NCBI RefSeq assembly: GCF_000718165.1
Contig: NZ_JOEY01000026.1
Coordinates: 82,300-146,299, forward strand
Source: Streptomyces fulvoviolaceus
GTDB lineage: Bacteria; Actinomycetota; Actinomycetes; Streptomycetales; Streptomycetaceae
DNA length: 64,000 nucleotides
Direction: 5' to 3'
The translations under genes and the position numbers were made by a program. How positions within the stretch are numbered: position 1 is the first letter of the stretch; each line of letters starts with the position of its first letter. The notes beneath the pieces were generated by a model that was not told the origin of the DNA, made no database searches, and was given only the letters and a program-made list of their open reading frames with translations. Shown one piece after another: positions 52,651 to 61,607 of this stretch.

Positions 52651-52659
52651 GCCGTGCTG

Positions 52660-53496
52660 TCAGGCCACGTTGAACGTCGACGGGTCCGGACCCAGCCGCC
52701 GGTCCTCGTTCAGCGCGCTGATCGCCGCGAGGTCCTCGGCGTCCAGGCTGAAGTCGAAGACCTCGATGTTCTCCTTGATCCGGGACGGCGTCACGGACTT
52801 GGGGATCACGACGTTGCCGAGCTGGAGGTGCCAGCGCAGCACGATCTGGGCCGGGGTGCGGCCGTGCTTCTGCGCGATGGCCACGATCGCCGGAACCTCC
52901 AGGAGGCCCTTGCCCGAGCCCAGCGGCGACCAGGCCTCGGTCGCGATGCCCTGCTCGGCGTGGTACTCGCGGCCCGCGTGCTGCTGCAGATGCGGGTGGA
53001 GCTCGATCTGGTCGACCGCCGGAATGATGGAGGTCTCGGCGATGAGCCGCTCCAGGTGGTCGACCTCGAAGTTGGAGACGCCGATGGCACGGATCCGGCC
53101 GTCGGCGTGCAGCTTCTCGAACGCCTTGTAGGAGTCGATGTACAGGTCACGGGCCGGGGTCGGCCAGTGGATCAGGTACAGGTCGACGTACTCCACACCG
53201 AGCTTCTCCAGGGAGGTGTCGAACGCGCGCAGCGTCGAGTCGTACCCCTGGTCGCTGTTCCAGAGCTTGGTGGTGAGGAAGATGTCCTCGCGGGGGACGC
53301 CGGAGGCGGCGATGGCCTTGCCGGTGCCTTCTTCGTTGCCGTAGATCGCCGCTGTGTCGATGCTGCGGTACCCGGCCTCCAACGCGGTGGCGACCGCCCG
53401 CTCCGCCTCGTCGTCCGGCACCTGCCAGACACCGAAGCCCAGCTGGGGCATCTCGACGCCGTTGTTGAGGATGATCGGGGGGACCTTGCTGCTCAC
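52660..53496 (-). CDS. Aldo/keto reductase
   Basis: This 278-residue AKR has the whole catalytic tetrad: YRSIDTAAIYGNE (Asp, Tyr), LTTKLWNSDQG (Lys) and LYLIHWPTP (His), with NADPH-site segments IPKSVTPSRIKENIEVFDFSL. It is close to AKR5-type enzymes such as 2,5-diketo-gluconate reductase. Start is the GTG at 53496 (VSSKVPPIILNNGVEMP), which begins the AKR fold properly; the 16 upstream codons are not supported. It is monocistronic, ending at the shared terminator. Confidence 0.92.
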   Translation of the reverse strand: MSSKVPPIILNNGVEMPQLGFGVWQVPDDEAERAVATALEAGYRSIDTAAIYGNEEGTGKAIAASGVPREDIFLTTKLWNSDQGYDSTLRAFDTSLEKLGVEYVDLYLIHWPTPARDLYIDSYKAFEKLHADGRIRAIGVSNFEVDHLERLIAETSIIPAVDQIELHPHLQQHAGREYHAEQGIATEAWSPLGSGKGLLEVPAIVAIAQKHGRTPAQIVLRWHLQLGNVVIPKSVTPSRIKENIEVFDFSLDAEDLAAISALNEDRRLGPDPSTFNVA

Positions 53497-53595
53497 GAGC
53501 TCTTGATCCTTACGGTTGCCGACAGGTGGTACGCCCATCGTCAACGATCAGAGGGTGCTGTGCATTCCTGAGCGCAGAATCAGCCGGAAACAACC

Positions 53596-55422
53596 TCAGG
53601 CTCGGTACAGTGCCTCGACCTCATTGGCGTACGCGTTCTCGATCGCCTTGCGCTTCAGCTTCAGCGACGGGGTCAGCAGGCCGTGCTCCTCGGTGAACGG
53701 CTGGGCCAGTATGCGGAAGGTGCGGATCGACTCGGCCTGGGAGACCAGAGTGTTGGCGGCGACCACCGCGCGGCGCACCTCGGTCTCCAGGTCGGCGTCG
53801 CGCACCAGATCGGCCGGGAGCATCTGTGGCTTGTTCCGCATCGTCAGCCAGTGCTCGACGGCCTCCTGGTCGAGGGTCACCAGCGCGGCGATGTAGGGGC
53901 GGTCGTTGCCGACGACGATGCACTGGGAGACCAGCGGGTGGTCGCGCACCCGCTCCTCCAGCACGCCGGGGGAGACGCTCTTGCCACCGGAGGTGACCAG
54001 GATCTCCTTCTTGCGGCCGGTGATGGTCAGGTAGCCGTCCTCGTCGAGCGCGCCCAGGTCACCGGTGGCCAGCCAGCCGTCGTGCAGGGTCTCGTCGGTG
54101 GCCTTCTGGTTGTTGAGATAGCCCTGGAAGACGTTGTGGCCGTGCAGCCAGATCTCGCCGTCGTCCGCGATGTGCACGGTCATGCCCGGGATGGGCTGCC
54201 CGACGGTGCCGTAACGGGTGCGCTCGGGCGGGTTGGCGGTCGCGGCCGCCGTCGTCTCGGTGAGGCCGTAGCCCTCGTAGATGTGCACGCCCGCGCCCGC
54301 GAAGAACAGCCCCAGCCGGCGGTCCATCCCCGAGCCGCCGGTCATCGCGTGCCGGATACGCCCGCCCATCGCCGCCCGCAGCTTGGAGTAGACGAGCTTG
54401 TCGAAGAGCTGGTGCTGCATGCGCACACCCGCCGACGGACCGGGCCCGGTGCCCCAGGCCTTGGCCTCCATCGCCTCCGCGTACTTGACCGCGATCTCGA
54501 CGGCCTTCTCGAAGGGACCGGCCTTGCCCTCCTTCTCGGCCTTGCGGCGGGACGCGTTGAACACCTTCTCGAAGATGTACGGCACGCCGAGGAAGAACGT
54601 CGGCTTGAACGCGGCGAGGTCGGGCAGCAGGGCGGCGGCGTTCAGCTGCGGCTGGTGGCCGAACTTGACCTTGCCGCGGATCGCGGCGATCTGCACCATC
54701 CGGCCGAAGACGTGCGCGAGCGGCAGGAACAGCAGGGTCGCCGCCTCGTCGCCCTTCTTCGAGTGGAACACCGGCTCCCAGCGCTCGATGACGGTGTCCG
54801 CCTCGTACATGAAGTTGCCGTGGGTGATGACACAGCCCTTGGGACGGCCGGTCGTGCCCGAGGTGTAGATGATCGTCGCGATCGAGTCCGGGGTGACGGC
54901 CTGACGGTGGCGGTGCACTATCTCGTCGTCGAGGTAGGCGCCCGCGTCGTACAGCTCCTGCACCGCGCCGGCGTCCAGCTGCCACAGCTGGTGCAGCTGC
55001 GGCAGCCGGTCGATGACGGTGGCGATCGTCATCGCGTGGTCCTCGTGCTCCACGATCGCGGCCGTGCACTCGGCGTCGTAGAGCGCCCAGAAGCACTGTT
55101 CGGCCGAGGAGGTCGGGTAGAGCGGCACCACCTGGGCGCCGATCGACAGCAGCGCGAAGTCGAAGAGCGTCCACTCGTAGCGGGTGCGGGACATGACGGC
55201 GACCCGGTCGCCGAACCGGATGCCCCGGGCGAGCAGCCCCTTGGCGAGGGCCAGGACCTCGTCCCGGAACTCCGCCGCCGTCACGTCCCGCCACTGCCCG
55301 TCGTCGTCCTTACGGCCGAGCGCGAGATACAGCGGGTCCTCCTGGGCATGTTGGAAGACGACGTCGGCCAGTCCGCCCACCGGGGGTGCCAACGCCAACG
55401 GAGGGTTGGTGAACTCGCGCAA
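53596..55422 (-). CDS. Long-chain fatty acid-CoA ligase
   Basis: This 608-residue adenylate-forming enzyme has the P-loop YTSGTTGRPKGCVITHGN, the A5-like YEGYGLTETTAA, GEIWLHGHNVFQGYLNNQKATDE, the hinge DLGALDEDGYLTITGRKKEILVTSGGKSVSP and a C-terminal LKLKRKAIENAYANEV, with the lysine of LKLKRK fitting the catalytic Lys. It activates long-chain acids with ATP and CoA. The start is TTG at 55422 after AGGAG. The 251-bp upstream gap contains a dyad. Confidence 0.92.
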   Translation of the reverse strand: MREFTNPPLALAPPVGGLADVVFQHAQEDPLYLALGRKDDDGQWRDVTAAEFRDEVLALAKGLLARGIRFGDRVAVMSRTRYEWTLFDFALLSIGAQVVPLYPTSSAEQCFWALYDAECTAAIVEHEDHAMTIATVIDRLPQLHQLWQLDAGAVQELYDAGAYLDDEIVHRHRQAVTPDSIATIIYTSGTTGRPKGCVITHGNFMYEADTVIERWEPVFHSKKGDEAATLLFLPLAHVFGRMVQIAAIRGKVKFGHQPQLNAAALLPDLAAFKPTFFLGVPYIFEKVFNASRRKAEKEGKAGPFEKAVEIAVKYAEAMEAKAWGTGPGPSAGVRMQHQLFDKLVYSKLRAAMGGRIRHAMTGGSGMDRRLGLFFAGAGVHIYEGYGLTETTAAATANPPERTRYGTVGQPIPGMTVHIADDGEIWLHGHNVFQGYLNNQKATDETLHDGWLATGDLGALDEDGYLTITGRKKEILVTSGGKSVSPGVLEERVRDHPLVSQCIVVGNDRPYIAALVTLDQEAVEHWLTMRNKPQMLPADLVRDADLETEVRRAVVAANTLVSQAESIRTFRILAQPFTEEHGLLTPSLKLKRKAIENAYANEVEALYRA

Positions 55423-55615
55423 ACCCCGCTCCCCGCTCCTTGGCGCTCTCTTGAGTGATGCTCCGCACAGCGCCGTGAAAGCTACCCCACCCGGAGACGG
55501 GACGGGAGGGGTGCCGAAGCCGAGCAGTGCTCACGTATGCACTGGTCAGTGATGGAAAATGCGCTCACATGCGGAAGGGTCGGACACAAAGCTGACGGTT
55601 GAGTAAGTTTCGGCA

Positions 55616-55652
55616 CCGTAATCTCCACTGAATCTGTACGACCCGATTACGG
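55616..55652. promoter_or_regulatory. Inverted repeat CCGTAATC-N21-GATTACGG
   Basis: Two perfect 8-bp arms (55616-55623 and 55645-55652) lie in the AT-richer gap of 55423-55673 between the MFS stop and the acyl-CoA ligase start, both on the minus strand. A candidate operator for the ligase promoter. Confidence 0.5.
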
Positions 55653-55673
55653 CGCACGACCTTGCAGAAAGGG

Positions 55674-57173
55674 TCATCCCCGGGATGCCGTCTCCTCCTC
55701 TGTCAGCGTCGCGGGCGCGGAATCCGTCACCCCGGTCCCGGCCGCGCGCTCCTTCCTGACCAGGCCGAGCACCAGCGCCGCCCCGATCGTGCCGACCACA
55801 CCCATCACCACGAACGCCGAGTTGAGCCCCGAGGCGAACGCGGAACGCAGGGTGTGCGCGGAGAACGCGCCCCGCAGGGCCGCGGCGCCGCCGCCGGCCA
55901 GGGTGTGCGCCGCGTCCTGCGGCAGCGTGTCCCGCATCCGGGAGGTCAGTACGGTCCCGCAGACGGCCACCCCGAGCGCGTAGCCCAGCTGCCGGAACGT
56001 GTTCACCGCACCGCCCGCCATGCCCGCCCGCCCCGGCGGCATCGCGGCCAGCGCCGCACCGGCGATCGCCGGCGACACCAGCCCCGTGCCCACACCCACC
56101 AGAACCAGCCCCGGCGCGAGCGCCGTCCAGCCCGATCCCGCGTCCAGCACCGCCTGGCAGAAGGACCCCGAACCGACCAGCAGCAGCCCGCCGCCGATCG
56201 TCAGCCGGGCCGGCACCCCGTGCAGCAGCCGCCCGCCGAGGATCGCGACCACGACCGCCGCCCCCGTCAGCGGCAGCAGCGTCAGACCGGCGCGCACCGG
56301 ACTCATCCCCAGCAGCGTCTGCATCCAGATCGAGGTGTACGCGATCACACCGAACGCCACGCCGTTGAAGGCGAGCGCCCCCGCCATGACCCCCACGAAC
56401 GCGGGCTTGCGCAGCAGCGACAGGTCGAGCAGCGGATGCGCGGCCCGGCGCTCCACCAGCACGAAGCACACCAGCGCGAGCGCGGCGAGCCCGAAGGAGG
56501 CCAGCGCGCCCGACGCGGTCCAGCCGTCCTCACCGGCCCGCACCACCGCATACGTCGTCCCGCCCGCGAACCCCGCGAACGTCACCGTGCCCAGCCAGTC
56601 CACCCGCATCCCCCGCGGGCCGCGCGACTCCGGCACCACCCGCAGCGTCAGCCACACGGCGACCACGCTCACCGGCAGGTTCACGAAGAAGATCCACCGC
56701 CAGCCGGGCCCCTCGGCCAGCAGCCCGCCGAGCACCGGTCCGACCGCCGCGGCCCCGCCGCTGACCGCACCCCACACCCCGAGCGCGGCCGAGCGCTGCC
56801 GCCCCTGGTAGACGGAGCCGAGCAGCGGCAGCGTCGTCGCGAACATCGCGGCGGCGCCCACCCCCTGCACGGCACGGGCGGCCACCAGCGTCCCGGGCCC
56901 GGACGCGAGCCCGCACAGCAGCGATGCCGCCGCGAACAGCACCACGCCCGCCACATGCACCCGGCGCCGCCCCAGAATGTCCGCGGCCGCCCCGGCCCCC
57001 AGCAGCAGCGCCGCCAGCGCGAGCGCGTACCCGTCCACCACCCACTGCAGATCGCTCAGCGACGCGTGCAGAGACCCCGCCATGTCCGGCAGGGCGACCA
57101 CCACGATCGTCACGTCCAGCAACAACATGAACGTGCCCAGGCATATAGCCGTGAGCGGCCCCCATGTACGCAT
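55674..57173 (-). CDS. DHA2-type MFS drug exporter
   Basis: These 499 residues have 14 predicted membrane helices of the EmrB/QacA type: LGTFMLLLDVTIVVVALPDMAGSL (motif D1), LGAGAAADILGRRRVHVAG (motif A), GVGAAAMFATTLPLLGSVYQGRQRSAALGVWGAVSGGAAAVGPVLGGLL (motif C region). The proton-drug antiport family usually gives resistance to amphipathic compounds. It is divergent from a double-Lrp regulator, with an operator-like dyad between them. Start is the ATG at 57173. Confidence 0.9.
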   Translation of the reverse strand: MRTWGPLTAICLGTFMLLLDVTIVVVALPDMAGSLHASLSDLQWVVDGYALALAALLLGAGAAADILGRRRVHVAGVVLFAAASLLCGLASGPGTLVAARAVQGVGAAAMFATTLPLLGSVYQGRQRSAALGVWGAVSGGAAAVGPVLGGLLAEGPGWRWIFFVNLPVSVVAVWLTLRVVPESRGPRGMRVDWLGTVTFAGFAGGTTYAVVRAGEDGWTASGALASFGLAALALVCFVLVERRAAHPLLDLSLLRKPAFVGVMAGALAFNGVAFGVIAYTSIWMQTLLGMSPVRAGLTLLPLTGAAVVVAILGGRLLHGVPARLTIGGGLLLVGSGSFCQAVLDAGSGWTALAPGLVLVGVGTGLVSPAIAGAALAAMPPGRAGMAGGAVNTFRQLGYALGVAVCGTVLTSRMRDTLPQDAAHTLAGGGAAALRGAFSAHTLRSAFASGLNSAFVVMGVVGTIGAALVLGLVRKERAAGTGVTDSAPATLTEEETASRG

Positions 57174-57242
57174 GTCCTCAACTCCTCGTCCGTGGGATGC
57201 GTCTTCCTCCGTACGATGGGTGGGACCGGGCGATCACAGCGG

Positions 57243-57273
57243 CTGTCGGCATTCAACCGGCGGAATCCGACAG
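57243..57273. promoter_or_regulatory. Dyad between MFS and Lrp genes
   Basis: CTGTCGG-C-ATTC-N8-GAAT-CCGACAG: 7-bp and 4-bp arms match on both sides with one unpaired base. It lies 12 bp before the Lrp start and about 70 bp before the MFS start, so it can regulate both genes. Confidence 0.6.
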
Positions 57274-57284
57274 GGGTGAGTCTG

Positions 57285-58265
57285 ATGGAGACGGAATTCC
57301 ACACCATCGACAAGCTCGACCTTCAGGTGATGTCGGCGCTGGAGGTCGACGGCCGGGCCTCCTTCAGCCGGATCGGGGCGGTGCTCGGGGTCTCCGACCA
57401 GACCGTCGCCCGCCGCTACCGCAGGCTGTGCGCCGAGGGCGGGCTGCGGGTCGTGGCGATGCGGGACTCCCACGCCCTCGGCCAGGACCAGTGGATGCTG
57501 CGGGTGCGGTGCGCGCCCGACAACGCCCTGGCCATCGGCGAAGCGCTCGCCAAGCGCCCCGACACGTACTGGATCGGGCTCGCCTCCGGCGGCACGGAGG
57601 TTCTCTGTCTGACCCGGCCGCGCAGCCCCGGCGACCACGACGACCTGCTTCTCGGGAAGCTGCCGCGGACGCCTCGTGTCATGGAGATCCGCGCGCATCA
57701 ACTGCTTCATCGGTTCTACGGCGGGGTCAACGGGTGGGTCCGCAAGCTGCATGCCCTGACCGACGAGCAGACCGCCGCGCTGGCCCCCGTACCGGTGCCC
57801 GCGGCGGGGCCGGCCCGTATCGAGGCGGAGGACGAGCCGCTGCTGGCGGTCCTGGAACGGGACGGACGCGCGACCTATCCCGAACTCCAACGCGCCACCG
57901 GGCGCTCCGAGTCAGCGGTCAAGCGGCGGCTGGCCGCGCTGCTCGGGTCGGGTGCGGTGTATATCGACGTGGAGTACAACCCGGAGATCTTCGATCATCC
58001 GGTTGCGGCGGTGCTGTGGATCACGGCCGCGCCGGGTGCGCTGCAGGCCGTCGGGGAGGCTCTTGCCGGCCACGACGAGATCGCCCACGCGTCCGCTACC
58101 GCGGGGGCCACGAATATCTGCGCTACCGCGCTTGCTCGTAGCTCGGCGGATCTTTATGCCTATTTGAGCGGGCCGTTGGGGCGGTTGGAGGGGGTTCAGC
58201 ATGTGGAGACGACGCCGTTTCTGCGGCGGGTGAAGCAGCTGACGTATCCGCTGGCGGCGCGGTGA
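57285..58265 (+). CDS. Double Lrp/AsnC-family regulator
   Basis: This 326-residue regulator consists of two Lrp/AsnC units. The first helix-turn-helix is KLDLQVMSALEVDGRASFSRIGAVLGVSDQTVARRYRRL, and the second EPLLAVLERDGRATYPELQRATGRSESAVKRRLAALL, each followed by an AsnC-type effector domain. The fusion makes an intramolecular dimer. The ATG at 57285 is preferred; a GTG at 57276 is possible. It probably regulates the divergent MFS exporter through the dyad at 57243-57273. Confidence 0.88.
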   Translation: METEFHTIDKLDLQVMSALEVDGRASFSRIGAVLGVSDQTVARRYRRLCAEGGLRVVAMRDSHALGQDQWMLRVRCAPDNALAIGEALAKRPDTYWIGLASGGTEVLCLTRPRSPGDHDDLLLGKLPRTPRVMEIRAHQLLHRFYGGVNGWVRKLHALTDEQTAALAPVPVPAAGPARIEAEDEPLLAVLERDGRATYPELQRATGRSESAVKRRLAALLGSGAVYIDVEYNPEIFDHPVAAVLWITAAPGALQAVGEALAGHDEIAHASATAGATNICATALARSSADLYAYLSGPLGRLEGVQHVETTPFLRRVKQLTYPLAAR

Positions 58266-58280
58266 GTGGTTTGTTGTCTG

Positions 58281-58355
58281 CTGCGCCGTCGTGGCTGGTC
58301 GCGCCCACGCGGCGGAGCCGCATATCGACACAGCCCCGCGCCCCTATGGGGCGCG
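58281..58355 (+). repeat. Dispersed 3' intergenic repeat, copy 7 (long form)
   Basis: The long form again carries the CACGCGGCGGAGCCGCATAT insert seen in copy 3, within GTGGCTGGTCGCGCC and CCCCGCGCCCCTATGGGGCG. It begins 15 bp after the Lrp stop in the convergent gap before the LysR gene. Confidence 0.9.
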
Positions 58356-58361
58356 TTGTAG

Positions 58362-59228
58362 TCACCGTTTGTGCAAGCGGTCGCCGGCCGCCAAGATTGC
58401 CGCTGCCAGTGCGTCTGCTGCTCCCTGGGCTGCCGTACGTCTTTGGCCATGGACCAGGACGAAGTCGACCTGGCCCAGTTCCGGGAGGCCCGCGCGGTCG
58501 GGCATGCGGACCAGACCCGGGGGGACGAGGCCGCGGGAGTGGGCCATCACACCCAAGCCCGCACGGGCCGCCGCGATCAGCCCGTTGAGGCTGCCGCTCG
58601 TGCACACGATGCGCCACTCGCGCCCCTGCCGCTCCAGCGCCTCCAGGGCGAGCGCGCGGGTGATGCCCGGCGGCGGATAGACGATCAGCGGCACCGGACG
58701 GTCCGCGTCGAGGCGCAGCCGCTCCGCACCGATCCACACCAGCCGGTCGTGCCAGACCAGTTCGCCCCGCGGCTCGTCCTGCCGCCGCTTGGCCAGCACC
58801 AGGTCCAGTTTCCCGGCGTCGAGTTGCTCGTGCAACGTGCCCGACAGCTCGACCGTCAGCTCCAGATCGACCTCGGGATGGTCGTGACGGAACCCCTCCA
58901 GGATCTCCGGCAGCCGGGTCAGCACGAAGTCCTCCGAGGCGCCGAAACGCAGTCGCCCGCGCACCCGGGTCCCGGTGAAGAAGGCCGTCGCCTGCTCGTG
59001 CACCTCCAGGAGCCGGCGGGCGAAACCGAGCATCGCCTCCCCGTCCTCCGTCAGCTCCACGGAGTGCGTGTCCCGGGTGAACAGCTGCCGCCCGGCGGCA
59101 TCCTCCAGGCGCCGTACATGCTGGCTGACGGTCGACTGACGCAGCCCGAGCCGCCGGGCGGCCTGCGTGAAGCTCAACGTCTGCGCCACCGCCAGGAACG
59201 TACGCAACTGCGACGGGTCGTACACCAC
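58362..59228 (-). CDS. LysR-family regulator
   Basis: This 288-residue regulator has a typical N-terminal helix-turn-helix (QLRTFLAVAQTLSFTQAARRLGLRQSTVSQHVRRLEDAAGRQLFTR) and a substrate-binding domain (GRLRFGASEDFVLTRLPEILEGFRHDHPEVDLEL). It is divergent from a BASS-type transporter, the usual target relation for LysR proteins. A T-N11-A box lies 9 bp upstream of its start. The start is the GTG at 59228. Confidence 0.9.
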   Translation of the reverse strand: MVYDPSQLRTFLAVAQTLSFTQAARRLGLRQSTVSQHVRRLEDAAGRQLFTRDTHSVELTEDGEAMLGFARRLLEVHEQATAFFTGTRVRGRLRFGASEDFVLTRLPEILEGFRHDHPEVDLELTVELSGTLHEQLDAGKLDLVLAKRRQDEPRGELVWHDRLVWIGAERLRLDADRPVPLIVYPPPGITRALALEALERQGREWRIVCTSGSLNGLIAAARAGLGVMAHSRGLVPPGLVRMPDRAGLPELGQVDFVLVHGQRRTAAQGAADALAAAILAAGDRLHKR

Positions 59229-59236
59229 CCCAGGCT

Positions 59237-59251
59237 ATCGCGAAACGTGAT
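59237..59251. promoter_or_regulatory. Candidate LysR T-N11-A box
   Basis: ATCGCGAAACGTGAT is an imperfect palindrome with the T-N11-A pattern (59238-59250) of LysR-type binding sites. It lies in the divergent gap, 9 bp from the LysR start codon and about 127 bp from the BASS start. Confidence 0.45.
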
Positions 59252-59377
59252 GACAGTCAGAGTGGTATGCCGGATTCCCGATCGCGGGCCGGAAGAGGAC
59301 GATGGAGAGGGGATCCGTTGTCCTGGAGGCCCCCGCACCGCCCTGTACCGCTGTCGAGCACGAGCAAGTGGAGAACC

Positions 59378-60442
59378 GTGAAGCGCCTGCGATGGCCGGC
59401 CTGGATGCCGGTCGACCCCTACATCCTGCTGCTGCTCGGCACGGTGGGCCTCGCTGCCCTCGTACCGGCACGCGGGACGTCCGCAGACGTGGCGTCCGGC
59501 GCCTCCACGGCGGCGATCGCCTTCCTCTTCTTCCTCTACGGCGCCCGCCTGTCCACCCGCGAGGCGCTGGACGGACTCAAGCACTGGCGGCTCCACGTCA
59601 CCGTGCTGGCCTGCACCTTCCTCGTCTTCCCGCTGCTCGGCCTCGCCGCCCGCGGACTCGTCCCGGTCTTCCTGACCGACCCGCTCTACCAGGGCCTGCT
59701 CTTCCTCACCCTCGTCCCCTCCACCATCCAGTCGTCGATCGCCTTCACCTCCATGGCCCGCGGCAACGTGCCCGCCGCGATCTGCGCCGGCTCCTTCTCC
59801 TCCCTGGTGGGCATCGTCATCACCCCGCTGCTCGCGGCCGCCCTGCTCGGCAGCGGCAGCGGGGGCTTCTCGGCCGACTCGCTCCTCGAGATCGTGCTGC
59901 AACTCCTGGTGCCGTTCCTCGCCGGGCAGTTGCTGCGCCGCTGGATCGGTGGCTTCATCACCCGCCACAAGAAGGTCCTCGGCCTCGTCGACCGCGGCTC
60001 GATCCTCCTCGTCGTCTACACCGCGTTCAGCGAGGGCATGGTCCAGGGCATCTGGCACAAGGTCAGCCCCGCCCGCCTGGCCGGACTGCTGGTGGTGGAG
60101 GCCGTCCTGCTCGCGGTGATGCTGGCACTGACCTGGTACGGCGCGAAGGCCCTCCGCTTCAACCGCGAGGACCGGATCGCGATCCAGTTCGCCGGCTCGA
60201 AGAAGTCCCTCGCCTCCGGACTCCCCATGGCGAGCGTCCTGTTCGGCGCGCACGCCTCGCTCGCGGTGCTGCCGCTGATGCTCTTCCACCAGATGCAGCT
60301 GATGGTGTGCGCGGTGATCGCCAAGCGCCGCTCGCACGACCCGGTCGGCGAGGACGCCACCGCACCGGGCGAGGAGGTCACCGGGTCGGCGTCAGCCGCA
60401 GCGTCACGAACCGCGGTCGGTACAGGGACACGTTCCGGCTGA
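59378..60442 (+). CDS. BASS (bile acid:sodium symporter)-type transporter
   Basis: These 354 residues have nine to ten membrane helices and the SBF/BASS motifs: FLFFLYGARLSTREALDGLKHWRLHV, GLLFLTLVPSTIQSSIAFTSMARGNVPAAICAGSFSSLVGIVITPLL (the crossing helix region) and FAGSKKSLASGLPMASVLF. The fold transports organic anions with sodium; bacterial substrates vary. The preferred start is the GTG at 59378 (VKRLRWPAWMPVDPY) with TGGAGA just before it; the frame extends to 59267 without support. Its 3' end overlaps the convergent DUF4185 gene by 65 bp. Confidence 0.85.
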   Translation: MKRLRWPAWMPVDPYILLLLGTVGLAALVPARGTSADVASGASTAAIAFLFFLYGARLSTREALDGLKHWRLHVTVLACTFLVFPLLGLAARGLVPVFLTDPLYQGLLFLTLVPSTIQSSIAFTSMARGNVPAAICAGSFSSLVGIVITPLLAAALLGSGSGGFSADSLLEIVLQLLVPFLAGQLLRRWIGGFITRHKKVLGLVDRGSILLVVYTAFSEGMVQGIWHKVSPARLAGLLVVEAVLLAVMLALTWYGAKALRFNREDRIAIQFAGSKKSLASGLPMASVLFGAHASLAVLPLMLFHQMQLMVCAVIAKRRSHDPVGEDATAPGEEVTGSASAAASRTAVGTGTRSG

Positions 60443-61607
60443 TCTGCGCCGAAGCCCCCGCCGTCTCCAGCCAGTTGACGTCGTAGCTCAGCACCACCCG
60501 CCCGTCGCCCGCGAGTTCGGGATGCGTCTGCGGGTTGTAGGCGGCGACCTGGGCGTGGGGCAGCGCCGGGCTGAAGTCCTTCGTCGGCCCGTGCCACGGT
60601 CCGGCCGGGGAGCAGGCCCAGTACGAGGTCACGGTGGACAGCCCCTTCGTCCCCGCGGCCATGGTGAACAGCACATACGTCCCGTCCGCCCGCACGACCG
60701 AGAACGCGCTGCCCACCCCGGTACGCCGCCCGTCCCCGAGCACCGCACGCGGACGGGCACCCGCGGTCCAAGCGGCCCCGTCCCAGTACCGCCAGGCACC
60801 CGGCTCCCCGAGCCTGCCCTCCGGCACCCGCGCCACATACGCCGACGAGGCGGGCCGGGACGCGGCCTGACCGTCGTCGCCCCCGAAGACGTACGTCCAG
60901 CCGTCCTCCTCGACCAGCGTCGTACCGAACAGGACACGCCGGGACGGATCCTGGACCAGCTGCTCGTCGAGGACCTTGGTGATCGACTCGACGCGCAGAT
61001 CGGGCAGGGACAGGGTGGCGACCTCGGTGGCGGTGGGCACGCCGTAGATCCAGGGGGACTGACCGGCGGTCCGCACCCACAGCAACACCCGTACGACCTT
61101 TTCGTCCGACCCGGGGGAGCGGGGCTCGACCCGGGCCGCGACCGGCCAGCGCCACTGGTTGGGGGCCGGGTCGGGGAACAGGGGCGTCGGGAGAGTGCTC
61201 TCCAGGCGCCGGTCGCGCATCACCACCGCCGAGTTGCGCACCAGCGGCGCGGTGGTGTCCCGCCAGGCGTAGGACTCGCCGACCGGATTCGGCGGGCCGT
61301 ACACCTGGCCGAGATAGGTGTCCGAGAACAGCCACAGCACCCGGCCGTCCGGCAACTGCACCGAGTGGGTGCCGTCACCGCCGGTCCAGTCGTCGACACG
61401 GGACGCGTCGTCGCCGTAGCGGGCGAACTCGGCGGTGAGCCGCTCGTCCGTCGACCATGAGCCGACGGCACGCGGCACGCAGCCGGCACCGCCCTCCCGT
61501 TCGCCGTCGTCCGGGAGGGCGGTGAGCAGCACAGCCGCGAGCGCCAGGGTCAGCAACAGCCCGACCCCGGCCGCCGTCCGCTGCCGCGCTCGCGCGTCCT
61601 CGGGCAC
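60378..61607 (-). CDS. Membrane-anchored DUF4185 protein
   Basis: These 409 residues start with a hydrophobic signal/anchor helix (VGLLLTLALAAVLLTALP) and a DUF4185 domain with WSTDERLTAEFARYGDDASRVDDWTGGDGTHSVQLPDGRVLWLFSDTYLG, RNSAVVMRD and MVTxxxYWxCSPAGPWHGP-like STVTSYWACSPAGPWHG. The domain is related to five-bladed propeller glycoside hydrolases, so a polysaccharide role is plausible. The start is the GTG at 61607. The 65-bp overlap with BASS suggests mutual antisense. Confidence 0.78.
   Translation of the reverse strand: MPEDARARQRTAAGVGLLLTLALAAVLLTALPDDGEREGGAGCVPRAVGSWSTDERLTAEFARYGDDASRVDDWTGGDGTHSVQLPDGRVLWLFSDTYLGQVYGPPNPVGESYAWRDTTAPLVRNSAVVMRDRRLESTLPTPLFPDPAPNQWRWPVAARVEPRSPGSDEKVVRVLLWVRTAGQSPWIYGVPTATEVATLSLPDLRVESITKVLDEQLVQDPSRRVLFGTTLVEEDGWTYVFGGDDGQAASRPASSAYVARVPEGRLGEPGAWRYWDGAAWTAGARPRAVLGDGRRTGVGSAFSVVRADGTYVLFTMAAGTKGLSTVTSYWACSPAGPWHGPTKDFSPALPHAQVAAYNPQTHPELAGDGRVVLSYDVNWLETAGASAQISRNVSLYRPRFVTLRLTPTR

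Noticed and set aside
55450-55456. CTTGAGT, a HAIR left half
   Set aside because: The matching right half is absent seven bases downstream, and the neighbouring gene is an acyl-CoA ligase, not a heat-shock gene.
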